From Bacteroidales bacterium (GTDB lineage: Bacteria; Bacteroidota; Bacteroidia; Bacteroidales; UBA3663): a stretch of 64,000 bases of DNA. A program made the translations under genes and the position numbers. Numbering within the stretch: the first letter of the stretch is position 1; every line of letters begins with the position of its first letter. Positions 54,462-62,863 of the stretch are shown here, in pieces. Where the stretch lies: NCBI GenBank assembly GCA_017618715.1, contig JAFZTS010000024.1, forward strand, positions 1 through 64,000. The letters run 5' to 3'. A model generated the notes under the pieces. That model was not told the DNA's origin and searched no databases. It saw only the letters and a program-made list of their open reading frames with translations.

Positions 54462-56936
54462 ATGAAAAGACTCATCTTTTCGCTCATATCGCTGTTTGCA
54501 ATATCCGCCACGGCGCAGGTAGGTTTCGGCAATGCCGAGAAGTTCAATCGGGACTGGCTCTTCCAGCTCGGTGACGATTCCACGGCCGTCGCGCCCAGTT
54601 TCGATGACTCGAACTGGCGTCACCTCGACCTACCGCACGATTGGTCGGTCGAAGGCCGCCTTTCGCCCACCCTCGCCAGCTGCACAGGCTATTATCCCGG
54701 TGGCATCGCATGGTACAGGAAGCATTTCGTCATCCCCGCCGACCACCCAGCTTTAGCATCTTCCGACAAGCAAGCCCTCCCCCTAAGCAGGGGGAACGAG
54801 GGGGTCCTCACCTACATCTACTTCGAAGGCATCTACAACCGTTCAACCGTCTATCTCAACGGCCATCTCCTCGGCTATCGTCCCTCAGGTTTCGCATCGT
54901 TCCTCTACGACATGACACCCTACCTGAAGGCGGGTGACAATGTTATTTCGGTGCGTGTCGATCACAGCCGTTATGCCGACTGCCGCTGGTACACCGGTTC
55001 GGGTATCTATCGCGATGTCTGGTATATCGAAGCACCACAGACTCACCTTGCTCAGTGGGGCACAGGATGGGTTTGCACCAGTTTGACCGATGCATCAGCT
55101 AAGGTCGATGTCGATGTGGCTATTGACAATACCAAGGGTGTCAGTGGTTTGAAATTGCACGTAGAGCTGCTCGATGCTGATGGTCGTGTGGTTGCCCAGA
55201 AGAAGGTGGGTGCCAAGGCAAATAACAAGATCAGTCTCAGTATCACCCGTCCGCATCGTTGGGATATTAAGGACCCTTATCTCTATTGCCTGCGCACCAC
55301 GCTCCTCAAGGGCAAGGTGCCCATTGATGGCAATGAGATCAATGTTGGTCTGCATTCCCTTCAATTTGACCCGAACAAGGGTTTTGCACTCAATGGACGC
55401 TGGATGAAGGTGAAAGGTGTATGTCTGCACCACGATGCAGGTACACTCGGTGCAGCTGTGCCCGACGACGTGTGGCGTCGCCGCCTCGAAAACCTCAAAC
55501 AGATTGGAGTCAACGCTATTCGTTGTGCCCACAATCCCCAGGCGCCTATTCTCTATGATCTTTGCGACGAGCTGGGTCTGCTGGTTATGGACGAAGCCTC
55601 CGACGAGTGGGAGTTCCCGAAACGTAAGTGGGTCGAGGGCTGGAATGTCGGCACACCGTCCTACGATGGCACATTCGATTTCTTCGAGGAATGGATTGAC
55701 CGCGATGTGACTGACATGGTTCGACGCGACCGCAATCACCCCAGCATCTTCCTTTGGAGTATTGGCAACGAGGTCGATTATCCCAACGACCCCTATTCAC
55801 ATCCCATTCTCGACGGCAAGAACTCAGCAATCAATCAGCCCATGTTCGGTGGCTACGACCCGTCACGACCCAATGCCGAGCGTATCGGCAAGATTGCCAA
55901 GCGTCTTGCAGCTTGTGTGCGAAGTGTCGATACCAGTCGTCCCGTCACCGGTGCTTTGGCAGGAGTAGTGATGAGCAACGAGACCGAATATCCTGATGCT
56001 GTCGATGTGGTGGGCTACAACTACACTGAGAATCGCTACGACGAAGACCACGCCACCTATCCCCAACGTGTAATCTATGGCTCCGAGAACGGCACGGGCT
56101 ATAGCGCTTGGAAAGCCGTGCGAGACAAGGATTTCATCTTCGGACAATTCATCTGGACGGGTACCGATTACCTCGGCGAGTCTGGACGCTGGCCCTCTCG
56201 TGGCCTGCATACGGGTTTGCTTGACTTCGGATCGTTCCCCAAGCCGCGTGGTTGGTTCCGTGCCGCCCTGTGGTGTGACAACCCCGTTTGTTATATCGGT
56301 ACCGTCGAGAAACGCGAGCCACGCATTTGGGGTGATCATCGCCCTCCACGCGAATTCATCACCCAGGATGCACCCGACGTTTGGAACTACGACGAAGGTA
56401 AGATCATCCGCGTGTTCTGCTATACCAATTGTGCTCAGGCAAGACTTCTCCTCAACGGCAAGGAGGTGGGTGGCATGAAGCCTTTCGATGACACCGAGGG
56501 TATCATCTATTGGGATGTGCCCTATGCTCCAGGGGAACTGCGTGCCGAGGCTTGCAATGCAGAAGGCAGCGTGCAGGCATCCTACACAATTCAAAGCAGC
56601 GGCCGTCCCTATCAGATTCGTGCCACGGTCGATCGTGAAATCATCGGGGCCGACCGCCATGTTGCTCACATCACCGTCGAAGTGGTTGATGAGCAGGGTG
56701 TGGTAGTCAAGTTGGCTGATAACAACATTCGCTGTCAGGTTGAAGGTCCCGCCCGCCTGCTGGGTCTCGAAGGCTCCGACAATTCTGATATGGGTGATTA
56801 TCGAGACAATCTTCAACGCGTCTATATGGGTCGATTGTTGGCCTACGTAGGCAGCATCGGCGAGACGGGGCACGTCACCGTTCGCTTCACTTCGCCCTTG
56901 CTCCAATCGGCCGAAGTCTCCTTCGACATTGAGTAA
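54462..56936 (+). CDS. Glycoside hydrolase family 2 beta-galactosidase-like enzyme
   Basis: The protein has 824 residues from MKRLIFSLISLFAISATAQ, a signal peptide; the earlier in-frame ATG at the GH30 stop would spoil it. The order is sugar-binding domain (DLPHDWSVEG near 55, SGFASFLYDMTPYL), immunoglobulin-like domain, TIM barrel (from about 305) and C-terminal beta domains. The acid/base is Glu437 in SIGNEVDYP and the nucleophile Glu542 in YGSENGTG. It probably acts in the periplasm on imported galactosyl oligosaccharides. Residues about 104-117 (DKQALPLSRGNEGV) come from an inserted palindromic repeat and lie in a loop of the first domain. Confidence 0.9.
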   Translation: MKRLIFSLISLFAISATAQVGFGNAEKFNRDWLFQLGDDSTAVAPSFDDSNWRHLDLPHDWSVEGRLSPTLASCTGYYPGGIAWYRKHFVIPADHPALASSDKQALPLSRGNEGVLTYIYFEGIYNRSTVYLNGHLLGYRPSGFASFLYDMTPYLKAGDNVISVRVDHSRYADCRWYTGSGIYRDVWYIEAPQTHLAQWGTGWVCTSLTDASAKVDVDVAIDNTKGVSGLKLHVELLDADGRVVAQKKVGAKANNKISLSITRPHRWDIKDPYLYCLRTTLLKGKVPIDGNEINVGLHSLQFDPNKGFALNGRWMKVKGVCLHHDAGTLGAAVPDDVWRRRLENLKQIGVNAIRCAHNPQAPILYDLCDELGLLVMDEASDEWEFPKRKWVEGWNVGTPSYDGTFDFFEEWIDRDVTDMVRRDRNHPSIFLWSIGNEVDYPNDPYSHPILDGKNSAINQPMFGGYDPSRPNAERIGKIAKRLAACVRSVDTSRPVTGALAGVVMSNETEYPDAVDVVGYNYTENRYDEDHATYPQRVIYGSENGTGYSAWKAVRDKDFIFGQFIWTGTDYLGESGRWPSRGLHTGLLDFGSFPKPRGWFRAALWCDNPVCYIGTVEKREPRIWGDHRPPREFITQDAPDVWNYDEGKIIRVFCYTNCAQARLLLNGKEVGGMKPFDDTEGIIYWDVPYAPGELRAEACNAEGSVQASYTIQSSGRPYQIRATVDREIIGADRHVAHITVEVVDEQGVVVKLADNNIRCQVEGPARLLGLEGSDNSDMGDYRDNLQRVYMGRLLAYVGSIGETGHVTVRFTSPLLQSAEVSFDIE
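54771..54812 (+). repeat. G/C-rich palindromic element, copy 4 (inside the GH2 gene)
   Basis: It reads CCCTCCCCCTAAGCAGGGGG, then AACGAGGGGGTC, in frame. The flank CCGACAAGCA is also found beside copy 3 at 15541-15577, so the mobile or copied unit is longer than the palindrome itself. Confidence 0.75.
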
Positions 56937-57008
56937 TCTGAGTCCTCGGAGTACTCCGACTTCTCCGATCCCTCCGAAAATTCCGAGTACTCCGACTCCT
57001 TCGACATT
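56937..57008 (+). repeat. 9-bp tandem array between the two GH2-type genes
   Basis: Eight contiguous units start directly after the GH2 stop codon: TCTGAGTCC, TCGGAGTAC, TCCGACTTC, TCCGATCCC, TCCGAAAAT, TCCGAGTAC, TCCGACTCC and TTCGACATT. CTCCTTCGACATT is found both at 56918-56930, in the end of the gene, and at 56996-57008, at the end of the array. The next start codon is 15 bases on. Confidence 0.85.
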
Positions 57009-57023
57009 TTTCTCAAAACCATC

Positions 57024-59813
57024 ATGTCCAAAACCCTCTATTCTCTTCTCCTCCCTCTCTTCATCACCCTCCTCACCGCCTGTTCAGGCCCGACCGACAA
57101 CGTCATCGACCTTTCAGGTGAGTGGCAAGTATCTCTCGACAGCCCTGAGGCAGCATCGCAGCCCATCCAGCTCCCCGGCACCACCGACATCGCTGGCATC
57201 GGCATTGCCGACACCCAGCAACCTCGGCTCGAGAAGCCGCAGGTGCTCCGTCTCACGCGTCGCCACAGCTTCGTGGGCGAGGCGTTCTACACACGTCAGT
57301 TTGATGTGCCAGAACGCGTGGCAGGTCGTCCGCTTGAACTCTTCCTCGAGCGTGTGCTCTGGAAAAGTACCGTCCTGATTGACAATCAGCCGGTCGAGGC
57401 ACTCGACTTCACTGACGAGAGCCTGGTCACCCCTCACCGCTATGCCTTGCCAAAAGGTTTGACGGCAGGTACCCACACTATTCAAGTCGCCGTCGATAAC
57501 CGCAAGCAATACGACATCTCGGTCGATGAACTCTGCCATTCCTATACCGATGCTACACAAGTGAAGTGGAACGGCATCCTTGGCCACATTGAGTTGCGTG
57601 CCTTGCCCGACCTAAGCATCGACCGAATGGAGGTTTATGCAGACCCCACGCTCAAGCATCTCGACGTTGTGGTCACCGTCACCAATCACACCTCGGAGGT
57701 CCTCGATGCCTTCATGGCGCTCATCACTTCGCCCAAAGGCCAAATAACCGAAATGTGGCCATCATCGCCTATCCAAGAGACGCTTGTGCCAGGTGCCACG
57801 ACGTTCACGTTGAGCTGCAACTTGCCTGCCAAAGCACCCAAGTGGTCAGAGCAGCATCCCGATCTGCTCAATGTCACTGCAAGCATCGAGACCAAGGCGG
57901 GCGTTGAAGAGAAGAGTGTCGATATCGGACTTCGTCATTTGGGCACGAATGAAGGCAAGTTGTTGGTCAATGGCGAACCCGTCTTCCTCCGTGGCACGCT
58001 CGAATGCTGCATCTTCCCCCTCACAGGCTGTCCGCCCACCGACAAAGAAAGCTGGCAGGCTGTCTTCAGTGCTGCAAAGGACTGGGGGCTTAATCACCTT
58101 CGTTTTCATTCGTGGTGTCCACCTGATGCCGCCTTCCAGGTGGCTGACGAGATGGGCTTTTACCTCGGTGTCGAACTGCCCATATGGGCTACCAACCTTG
58201 GCAACGACAGTACAGTCTATGACTTCTTGCGTCACGAGTATGAGAGTGTGATTCGTAACTATGGCAACCACCCGTCATTCTGCCTGCTCAGCGTAGGCAA
58301 CGAGCTGCAATACGACTTCAATTTCCTCAACGCTTTCGTAGCCGACATGAAGGTGCGCGACCCGCGTCATCTCTACACCACCACCTCGTTCACATTCGAA
58401 AACGGACATGGTGGACATCCCGAGCCCGAGGATCAGTACTTCGTAACCCAATGGACCGACAAAGGCTGGGTTCGCGGACAAGGTGTTTTCGATGCAGAGC
58501 CGCCCACGTTCAACCGCAACTACGACGCTGCGACCGAAGGAATCCAGGTGCCGCTCATCACCCATGAGATCGGGCAGTATTCCGTTTATCCCGACATCAA
58601 GGAAATCGAACGATACACCGGCACACTCGATCCGCTCAACTTCAAGGCTGTGCGTGCTGACCTCGAGCAAAAGGGACTGCTCGATCGTGCCGACGATTGG
58701 CTGCAGGCCTCAGGACATCTTGCAGCCCTGCTTTACAAGGAGGAGATCGAGCGTGCCATGAAGACACGCGGCATCTCCGGCTATCAGCTGTTGGGCTTGC
58801 AGGACTTCCCCGGACAAGGCACGGCCTTGGTGGGTCTTGTCAATGCGTTCTGGGAGTCGAAGCACGTGGTCGAGCCCGCGTGGTTCCGTCAGTTCTGTGC
58901 CCCCGTCGTACCGCTGGCGAATTTCGACAAGGCGGTCTATTGCAGTAGCGAGCCCTTCCTCGCCGATCTCCAGGTTGCCAACTATTCCGGGCAGGCCCTG
59001 GTGGGACGCGAGTTGCATTGGTCTCTCCTTGCCGCCGATGGCACGATGTTGCAGCATGGCACCAAGCCCCTCGTCGAGGTGCCCAATGGCGATGTGATGC
59101 GCATCGACAGCCTGCATCTCCCACTCTCCGAGTTCACCGAGGCATGTCAGCTCTCCCTACGACTCGCCGTGTCCGAGAGCGAATGGAGCAACGAATGGCC
59201 CCTTTGGGTTTATCCTCCCTTGCACGATGTATTAGAGAGCAATGCCGTCGTCACCGCCAACCTGCGTGAAGCCGAAGCCGTCTTGGCCAAGGGTGGCACC
59301 GTCATCCTTTCGCCCATCCTCGGTTCGCTCGACGGCCTCGAAGGCAAGTTCCTCCCCGTCTTCTGGAGTCCTGTACATTTCCCCAAGCAGGCAGGCACTA
59401 TGGGTTTGCTGTGCAATCCCGCGCATCCAGCCCTCGCGCATTTCCCCACCGACAGCTATGGCAATTGGCAGTGGTGGCGGCTCGCCAAGCGCAGTACCGT
59501 GCTCGACATCGACTCGCTGCAAGATGCCGTGACGCCCATTGTCGAGAGCGTCGATAACTTCATGCATAATCGTCGTCTCTGCACCATCTTCGAAGCCAAA
59601 GTGGGAGAGGGGCGCCTCCTCTTCTCCGCAATCGACCTCCTGTCGAAAGGCGCTGACAGTCCTGAGATCCAGCAGATGCTCTACAGCCTCCGTCATTACG
59701 CAGCGTCCCCCTCCTTCGCTCCATCCCGCACCATATCGACCGACCAACTCCGTTCCCTCTTCAAGACCCGCATCGAAGTGAAACGCCAGGGCGCCACATC
59801 GATTTACGAATAG
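57024..59813 (+). CDS. GH2-type glycoside hydrolase lipoprotein
   Basis: The protein has 929 residues. Lipobox LTAC (Cys20) follows a short hydrophobic signal. A sugar-binding jelly roll (about 28-190) and an immunoglobulin-like domain precede a TIM barrel. The barrel has LRFHSWCPPDAAFQVADE, the acid/base Glu427 in SVGNELQYD and the probable nucleophile Glu515 in ITHEIGQYS. It departs from classical LacZ-like members, and the C-terminal roughly 300 residues are not assigned. The anchor after the cysteine (SGPTDN) lacks a strong acidic run, so periplasmic facing is likelier. It is probably an exo-acting glycosidase of the same pathway. The 3' end faces the GH3 gene across array B. Confidence 0.8.
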   Translation: MSKTLYSLLLPLFITLLTACSGPTDNVIDLSGEWQVSLDSPEAASQPIQLPGTTDIAGIGIADTQQPRLEKPQVLRLTRRHSFVGEAFYTRQFDVPERVAGRPLELFLERVLWKSTVLIDNQPVEALDFTDESLVTPHRYALPKGLTAGTHTIQVAVDNRKQYDISVDELCHSYTDATQVKWNGILGHIELRALPDLSIDRMEVYADPTLKHLDVVVTVTNHTSEVLDAFMALITSPKGQITEMWPSSPIQETLVPGATTFTLSCNLPAKAPKWSEQHPDLLNVTASIETKAGVEEKSVDIGLRHLGTNEGKLLVNGEPVFLRGTLECCIFPLTGCPPTDKESWQAVFSAAKDWGLNHLRFHSWCPPDAAFQVADEMGFYLGVELPIWATNLGNDSTVYDFLRHEYESVIRNYGNHPSFCLLSVGNELQYDFNFLNAFVADMKVRDPRHLYTTTSFTFENGHGGHPEPEDQYFVTQWTDKGWVRGQGVFDAEPPTFNRNYDAATEGIQVPLITHEIGQYSVYPDIKEIERYTGTLDPLNFKAVRADLEQKGLLDRADDWLQASGHLAALLYKEEIERAMKTRGISGYQLLGLQDFPGQGTALVGLVNAFWESKHVVEPAWFRQFCAPVVPLANFDKAVYCSSEPFLADLQVANYSGQALVGRELHWSLLAADGTMLQHGTKPLVEVPNGDVMRIDSLHLPLSEFTEACQLSLRLAVSESEWSNEWPLWVYPPLHDVLESNAVVTANLREAEAVLAKGGTVILSPILGSLDGLEGKFLPVFWSPVHFPKQAGTMGLLCNPAHPALAHFPTDSYGNWQWWRLAKRSTVLDIDSLQDAVTPIVESVDNFMHNRRLCTIFEAKVGEGRLLFSAIDLLSKGADSPEIQQMLYSLRHYAASPSFAPSRTISTDQLRSLFKTRIEVKRQGATSIYE

Positions 59814-59874
59814 GGCGTCATACGAGGGGAATAAACCATCTTTTGTTGTAGAATAAAGATTTGGTGTACAGAAT

Positions 59875-60218
59875 CTGTATAGTCCATTTGGAGTATAACG
59901 AATCTGTACACCAAATCTGTATGCCACGATTGAAGCATACAGAATCTGTTTATCAAATCTGTATGCCGCGATCGGAGCATACAGATTTCATCTGCCAAAA
60001 CTGTATGCCACGATTGGAGCATACAGAATCTATCTACCAAAACTGTATGCCACGATTGGAGCATACAGAATCTATCTACCAAAACTGTATGCCTCGGTCG
60101 GAGCATACAGAATCTATCTACCAAAACTGTATGCCGCGATTGGAACATACAGAATCTGTATATCAAAACTGTATGCCGCGATTGGAGCATACAGAATCTG
60201 TTTATCAAAACTGTATGC
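59875..60218. repeat. Tandem array B of 42-bp hairpin units
   Basis: Eight full units of exactly 42 bp begin at 59875, 59917, 59959, 60001, 60043, 60085, 60127 and 60169, and a last arm lies at 60211-60218. Each unit is CTGTATGC, a 10-nt loop such as CACGATTGGA, GCATACAG and a 16-nt spacer such as AATCTATCTACCAAAA. The 8-bp stem is perfect in five of the eight units (two to six and eight, apart from one base in unit seven); the first unit is decayed. Reading frames are open on both strands only because 42 is a multiple of three. It lies between the convergent GH2-type and GH3 genes. Confidence 0.9.
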
Positions 60219-60232
60219 TGATATATAAAAAG

Positions 60233-60267
60233 GTGTGTCGATTATCTCTCACAGACTATCGACACAC
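60233..60267. terminator. Hairpin next to array B, with an A/T palindrome
   Basis: GTGTGTCGAT (60233-60242) and ATCGACACAC (60258-60267) pair perfectly over 10 bases. A self-complementary ATTTTTTATAAAAAAT lies at about 60309-60325. Both sit between convergent genes and may end transcription from either side; neither has a classic G/C stem with an adjoining T-run on plus. The rest of 59814-60359 holds only array B. Confidence 0.5.
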
Positions 60268-60359
60268 TTCACACACATATTTTATGAATTAACTAACCTG
60301 TTTGGTATTTTTTATAAAAAATCCACTAATCAATTAGATTGTATAATTACCTTAACCTA

Positions 60360-62708
60360 TCAATCAATGAACGGAACAGTCTTGAGTACGTCGCTGACTT
60401 TGCGAACCGATGCCTCGATATCGACGGTAGCATTAGCACGAATGTCGCGGCTCGATGCACCTACCATGATCTTGTAGGTGCCTGGGTCAACAACCCATGC
60501 GGATTGTGCTTCGTCGAACGATGCCAGGTCGTCGGCAGCAAACTTCAGGGTCACGGTCTCGGAGGCGCCGGGAGCCAATGAAGATGTCTTGGCAAATGCC
60601 TTGAGTTCCTGTACGGGCTTGTCGAGAGCGCCAGCGGGGGCTGAAACGTAAAGCTCAACAACTTCCTTGGCATCCATGTTGCCTGTATTCTTGACATCGA
60701 CGGTCACAGTCACATCCTTGCCATCGACCTTTACCTGCGGATTGCTGTATTCGAAAGTGGCATAGGAGAGGCCATAGCCAAAAGGATAGCTGACCTTCAT
60801 TTGCTCCTTGTCGAACCAACGATAACCCACATAGATGCCTTCGCGGTAGTTGGTATAGTCGTAAGTCTCGCGAGGTGCCTGCTTCTCTGCCTCAGTACCC
60901 ATGAAAGTGCTCAGGTCGAGTTTGAACTGCTCGGCACGTGGGAAGTTCTTGCTCGAAGCGTGGTCAGCGAAGTTGATAGGCCATGTCATGGTGAGCTTGC
61001 CCGAAGGACTTACCTTGCCAGTGAGGACATCGGCCACAGAGTTGCCGCCTTCCTGTCCAGCCTGCCATGCAAGAAGCACGGCATCGGGGATGTTCTTCCA
61101 AGAGGCTGTTTCAATCACGCCACCGATATTGAGCACAACGATAGCCTTCTTGCCAGCAGCTTGGAAAGCACGCGATACGGTTTGGATGAGTTTCAGCTCC
61201 TCTTTCGAGAGGTTGAAGTTATCCACGGTGCGGTCGAGGAACTCGCCCGAGATGCGACCCAGGGTGATGATAGCCACATCGTTGGCACGAACGGCTGCGA
61301 CGATTTGAGCAGGTGTTGGAATAATCTCAGCGGGAAGTGGTTGGGGCAGGAAGTTCATCAGCATATTCTTATTGGGATTGGCTGCATCGGCAGCTGCCTT
61401 GTCTGCCTCAACCTTTGCCTTATAGTCGGCATAGAGCTTCTCGATGTTGGCATCGGTGTTGATGCCGACATTCTTGAGGCCATCGACGAGCGATACGGTG
61501 TAAGCGCGATTGACGTTGCCCGAGCCTGTTCCACCTGCGATGAAGTCATAGGAGGTAACACCGAAGAGGGCGGCACTCTTGACCTTGTCGGATAGTGGCA
61601 GTGCCTGGCGACGGTTCTCGAGCAGCACCATGCCTTCGCTTGCACTCTGACGAGTTACGGCAGCGTGAGCCTCAAGATCGGGCTTGTTGCTGTACTTATA
61701 GCCCTTGAAGCGTGGTGTACGAACAATGTACTGAAGGATGCGCTTGACGTTGCGGTCGATGTCTTTCATATCGAGCTTGCCGGCATTGGCATCGTCAATG
61801 ATCTGATGATACTGGCTGGGACGACCGGGCTGCAGCATGTCGTTGCCGGCATGCATCTGAGCTGCGGCATCCTTTCCACCATACCAGTCGGTCATGACCA
61901 CGCCTTTGTAACCCCAGTCGCCGCGAAGGATGGTCTCGACGAGATCTTCGCTCTCAGAGGTGTAGGTGCCGTTGATCTTGTTGTAAGAGGTCATGATGGT
62001 CCAGGGGTCGGACTCATTAACGGTGATTTCGAAGGGCTTCAGGTAGATCTCGCGGATGGCACGTGTCGGGATGACGGCATTATTGCCTGTGCGGTTGGTC
62101 TCCTGGTTGTTGAATGCGAAGTGCTTCACCGAAGTTCCGACACCGTTGGCCTGTACTCCACGGACGTAGGCTGCGGCAGTCTTGCCGGCTACAAGGGGGT
62201 CTTCGGAGTAGTACTCGAAATTACGGCCGTTGAGCGGGTTGCGGTGAATGTTCTCGGCTGGAGCGAGCAGCACGTCGGCACCATATTCGAGCACCTCGTT
62301 ACCCATGGCCTTACCTACCTCTTCGACGAGCTCCTGGTTCCAGGTGCTTGCCAGCAGTGTGCCGATGGGGAAGTGGGTGCAGTAGTAGGTCTGGTCATCA
62401 CCCTCACGTGTGGGGTTGATGCGGAGACCTGCGGGACCATCGGCAAGTACGGTGGCAGGAATGCCGAGACGTGCGATGGAGTGGGTCGAGCCAGCAGCGC
62501 CGGGCACAAGTTCGGCTTGTGCGCCGATGGTGGCAGTGAGGCCTTCTTCGCCCGAGTCCATGCCAACACCCGTGATGAGTGCGGCCTTCTCTTCGAGCGT
62601 CATAGCTGCAACGATCTTGTCGATGTTGTTCTCGTTCAACTTGAGTTCCTTTTTCCCGCAGCTGGCCAGCATGAGCGTAGCGGCTACGGCGATTGTAAGT
62701 TTTTTCAT
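60360..62708 (-). CDS. Glycoside hydrolase family 3 lipoprotein (beta-glucosidase-like)
   Basis: The protein has 782 residues from MKKLTIAVAATLMLASC, which gives a lipoprotein signal (Cys17); upstream in-frame starts are rejected for this reason. The N-terminal TIM barrel has GPAGLRINPTREGDD and KHFAFNNQE, with the nucleophile Asp274 in VVMTDWYGG. The alpha/beta sandwich has EGMVLLENRRQALPLS and SGEFLDRTVDN, with Glu489 as likely acid/base. A fibronectin-III-like domain ends the protein. GH3 enzymes of this form release terminal beta-linked glucose or related sugars. It faces the plus-strand enzymes of the locus and shares the minus strand with the esterase upstream. Confidence 0.92.
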   Translation of the reverse strand: MKKLTIAVAATLMLASCGKKELKLNENNIDKIVAAMTLEEKAALITGVGMDSGEEGLTATIGAQAELVPGAAGSTHSIARLGIPATVLADGPAGLRINPTREGDDQTYYCTHFPIGTLLASTWNQELVEEVGKAMGNEVLEYGADVLLAPAENIHRNPLNGRNFEYYSEDPLVAGKTAAAYVRGVQANGVGTSVKHFAFNNQETNRTGNNAVIPTRAIREIYLKPFEITVNESDPWTIMTSYNKINGTYTSESEDLVETILRGDWGYKGVVMTDWYGGKDAAAQMHAGNDMLQPGRPSQYHQIIDDANAGKLDMKDIDRNVKRILQYIVRTPRFKGYKYSNKPDLEAHAAVTRQSASEGMVLLENRRQALPLSDKVKSAALFGVTSYDFIAGGTGSGNVNRAYTVSLVDGLKNVGINTDANIEKLYADYKAKVEADKAAADAANPNKNMLMNFLPQPLPAEIIPTPAQIVAAVRANDVAIITLGRISGEFLDRTVDNFNLSKEELKLIQTVSRAFQAAGKKAIVVLNIGGVIETASWKNIPDAVLLAWQAGQEGGNSVADVLTGKVSPSGKLTMTWPINFADHASSKNFPRAEQFKLDLSTFMGTEAEKQAPRETYDYTNYREGIYVGYRWFDKEQMKVSYPFGYGLSYATFEYSNPQVKVDGKDVTVTVDVKNTGNMDAKEVVELYVSAPAGALDKPVQELKAFAKTSSLAPGASETVTLKFAADDLASFDEAQSAWVVDPGTYKIMVGASSRDIRANATVDIEASVRKVSDVLKTVPFID

Positions 62709-62735
62709 AGGTAACAAGGAGTAAAAAAGGGTTTT

Positions 62736-62775
62736 TAAAGGGAGATAAAGGGAGGTAAAGGGGAGTAAAAGGGAC
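62736..62775 (-). repeat. Four 10-bp tandem repeats in the leader of the GH3 gene
   Basis: On plus: TAAAGGGAGA, TAAAGGGAGG, TAAAGGGGAG and TAAAAGGGAC. On the transcribed minus strand this is a pyrimidine-rich tract of CTCCCTTTA-like units, ending 28 bases before the GH3 start codon. Confidence 0.75.
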
Positions 62776-62827
62776 ATTACTTTTGCCTTGTCGAAAAGGG
62801 GATGCAAGAAACATTTGTCCCTTTTAC
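62765..62827. repeat. 12-bp perfect inverted repeat between esterase and GH3 genes
   Basis: GTAAAAGGGACA (62765-62776) and TGTCCCTTTTAC (62816-62827) are exact reverse complements with a 39-nt loop. One arm overlaps the last 10-bp repeat. On minus it follows the esterase stop codon by 37 bases and could be an attenuator or processing hairpin between the two genes. Confidence 0.65.
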
Positions 62828-62863
62828 AACTCTTAACGGCTCTTTCAAAGCCCTTCTTTGCCC

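Noticed and set aside
59875..60218. Array B as a CRISPR array
   Set aside because: The 16-nt spacers are almost identical to one another, the repeat is a hairpin, and no cas gene is present.
59804..60292. Long frames on both strands over array B as genes
   Set aside because: Open frames on both strands are expected when the repeat period is a multiple of three and the unit lacks stop codons. No proper start or export signal is seen.
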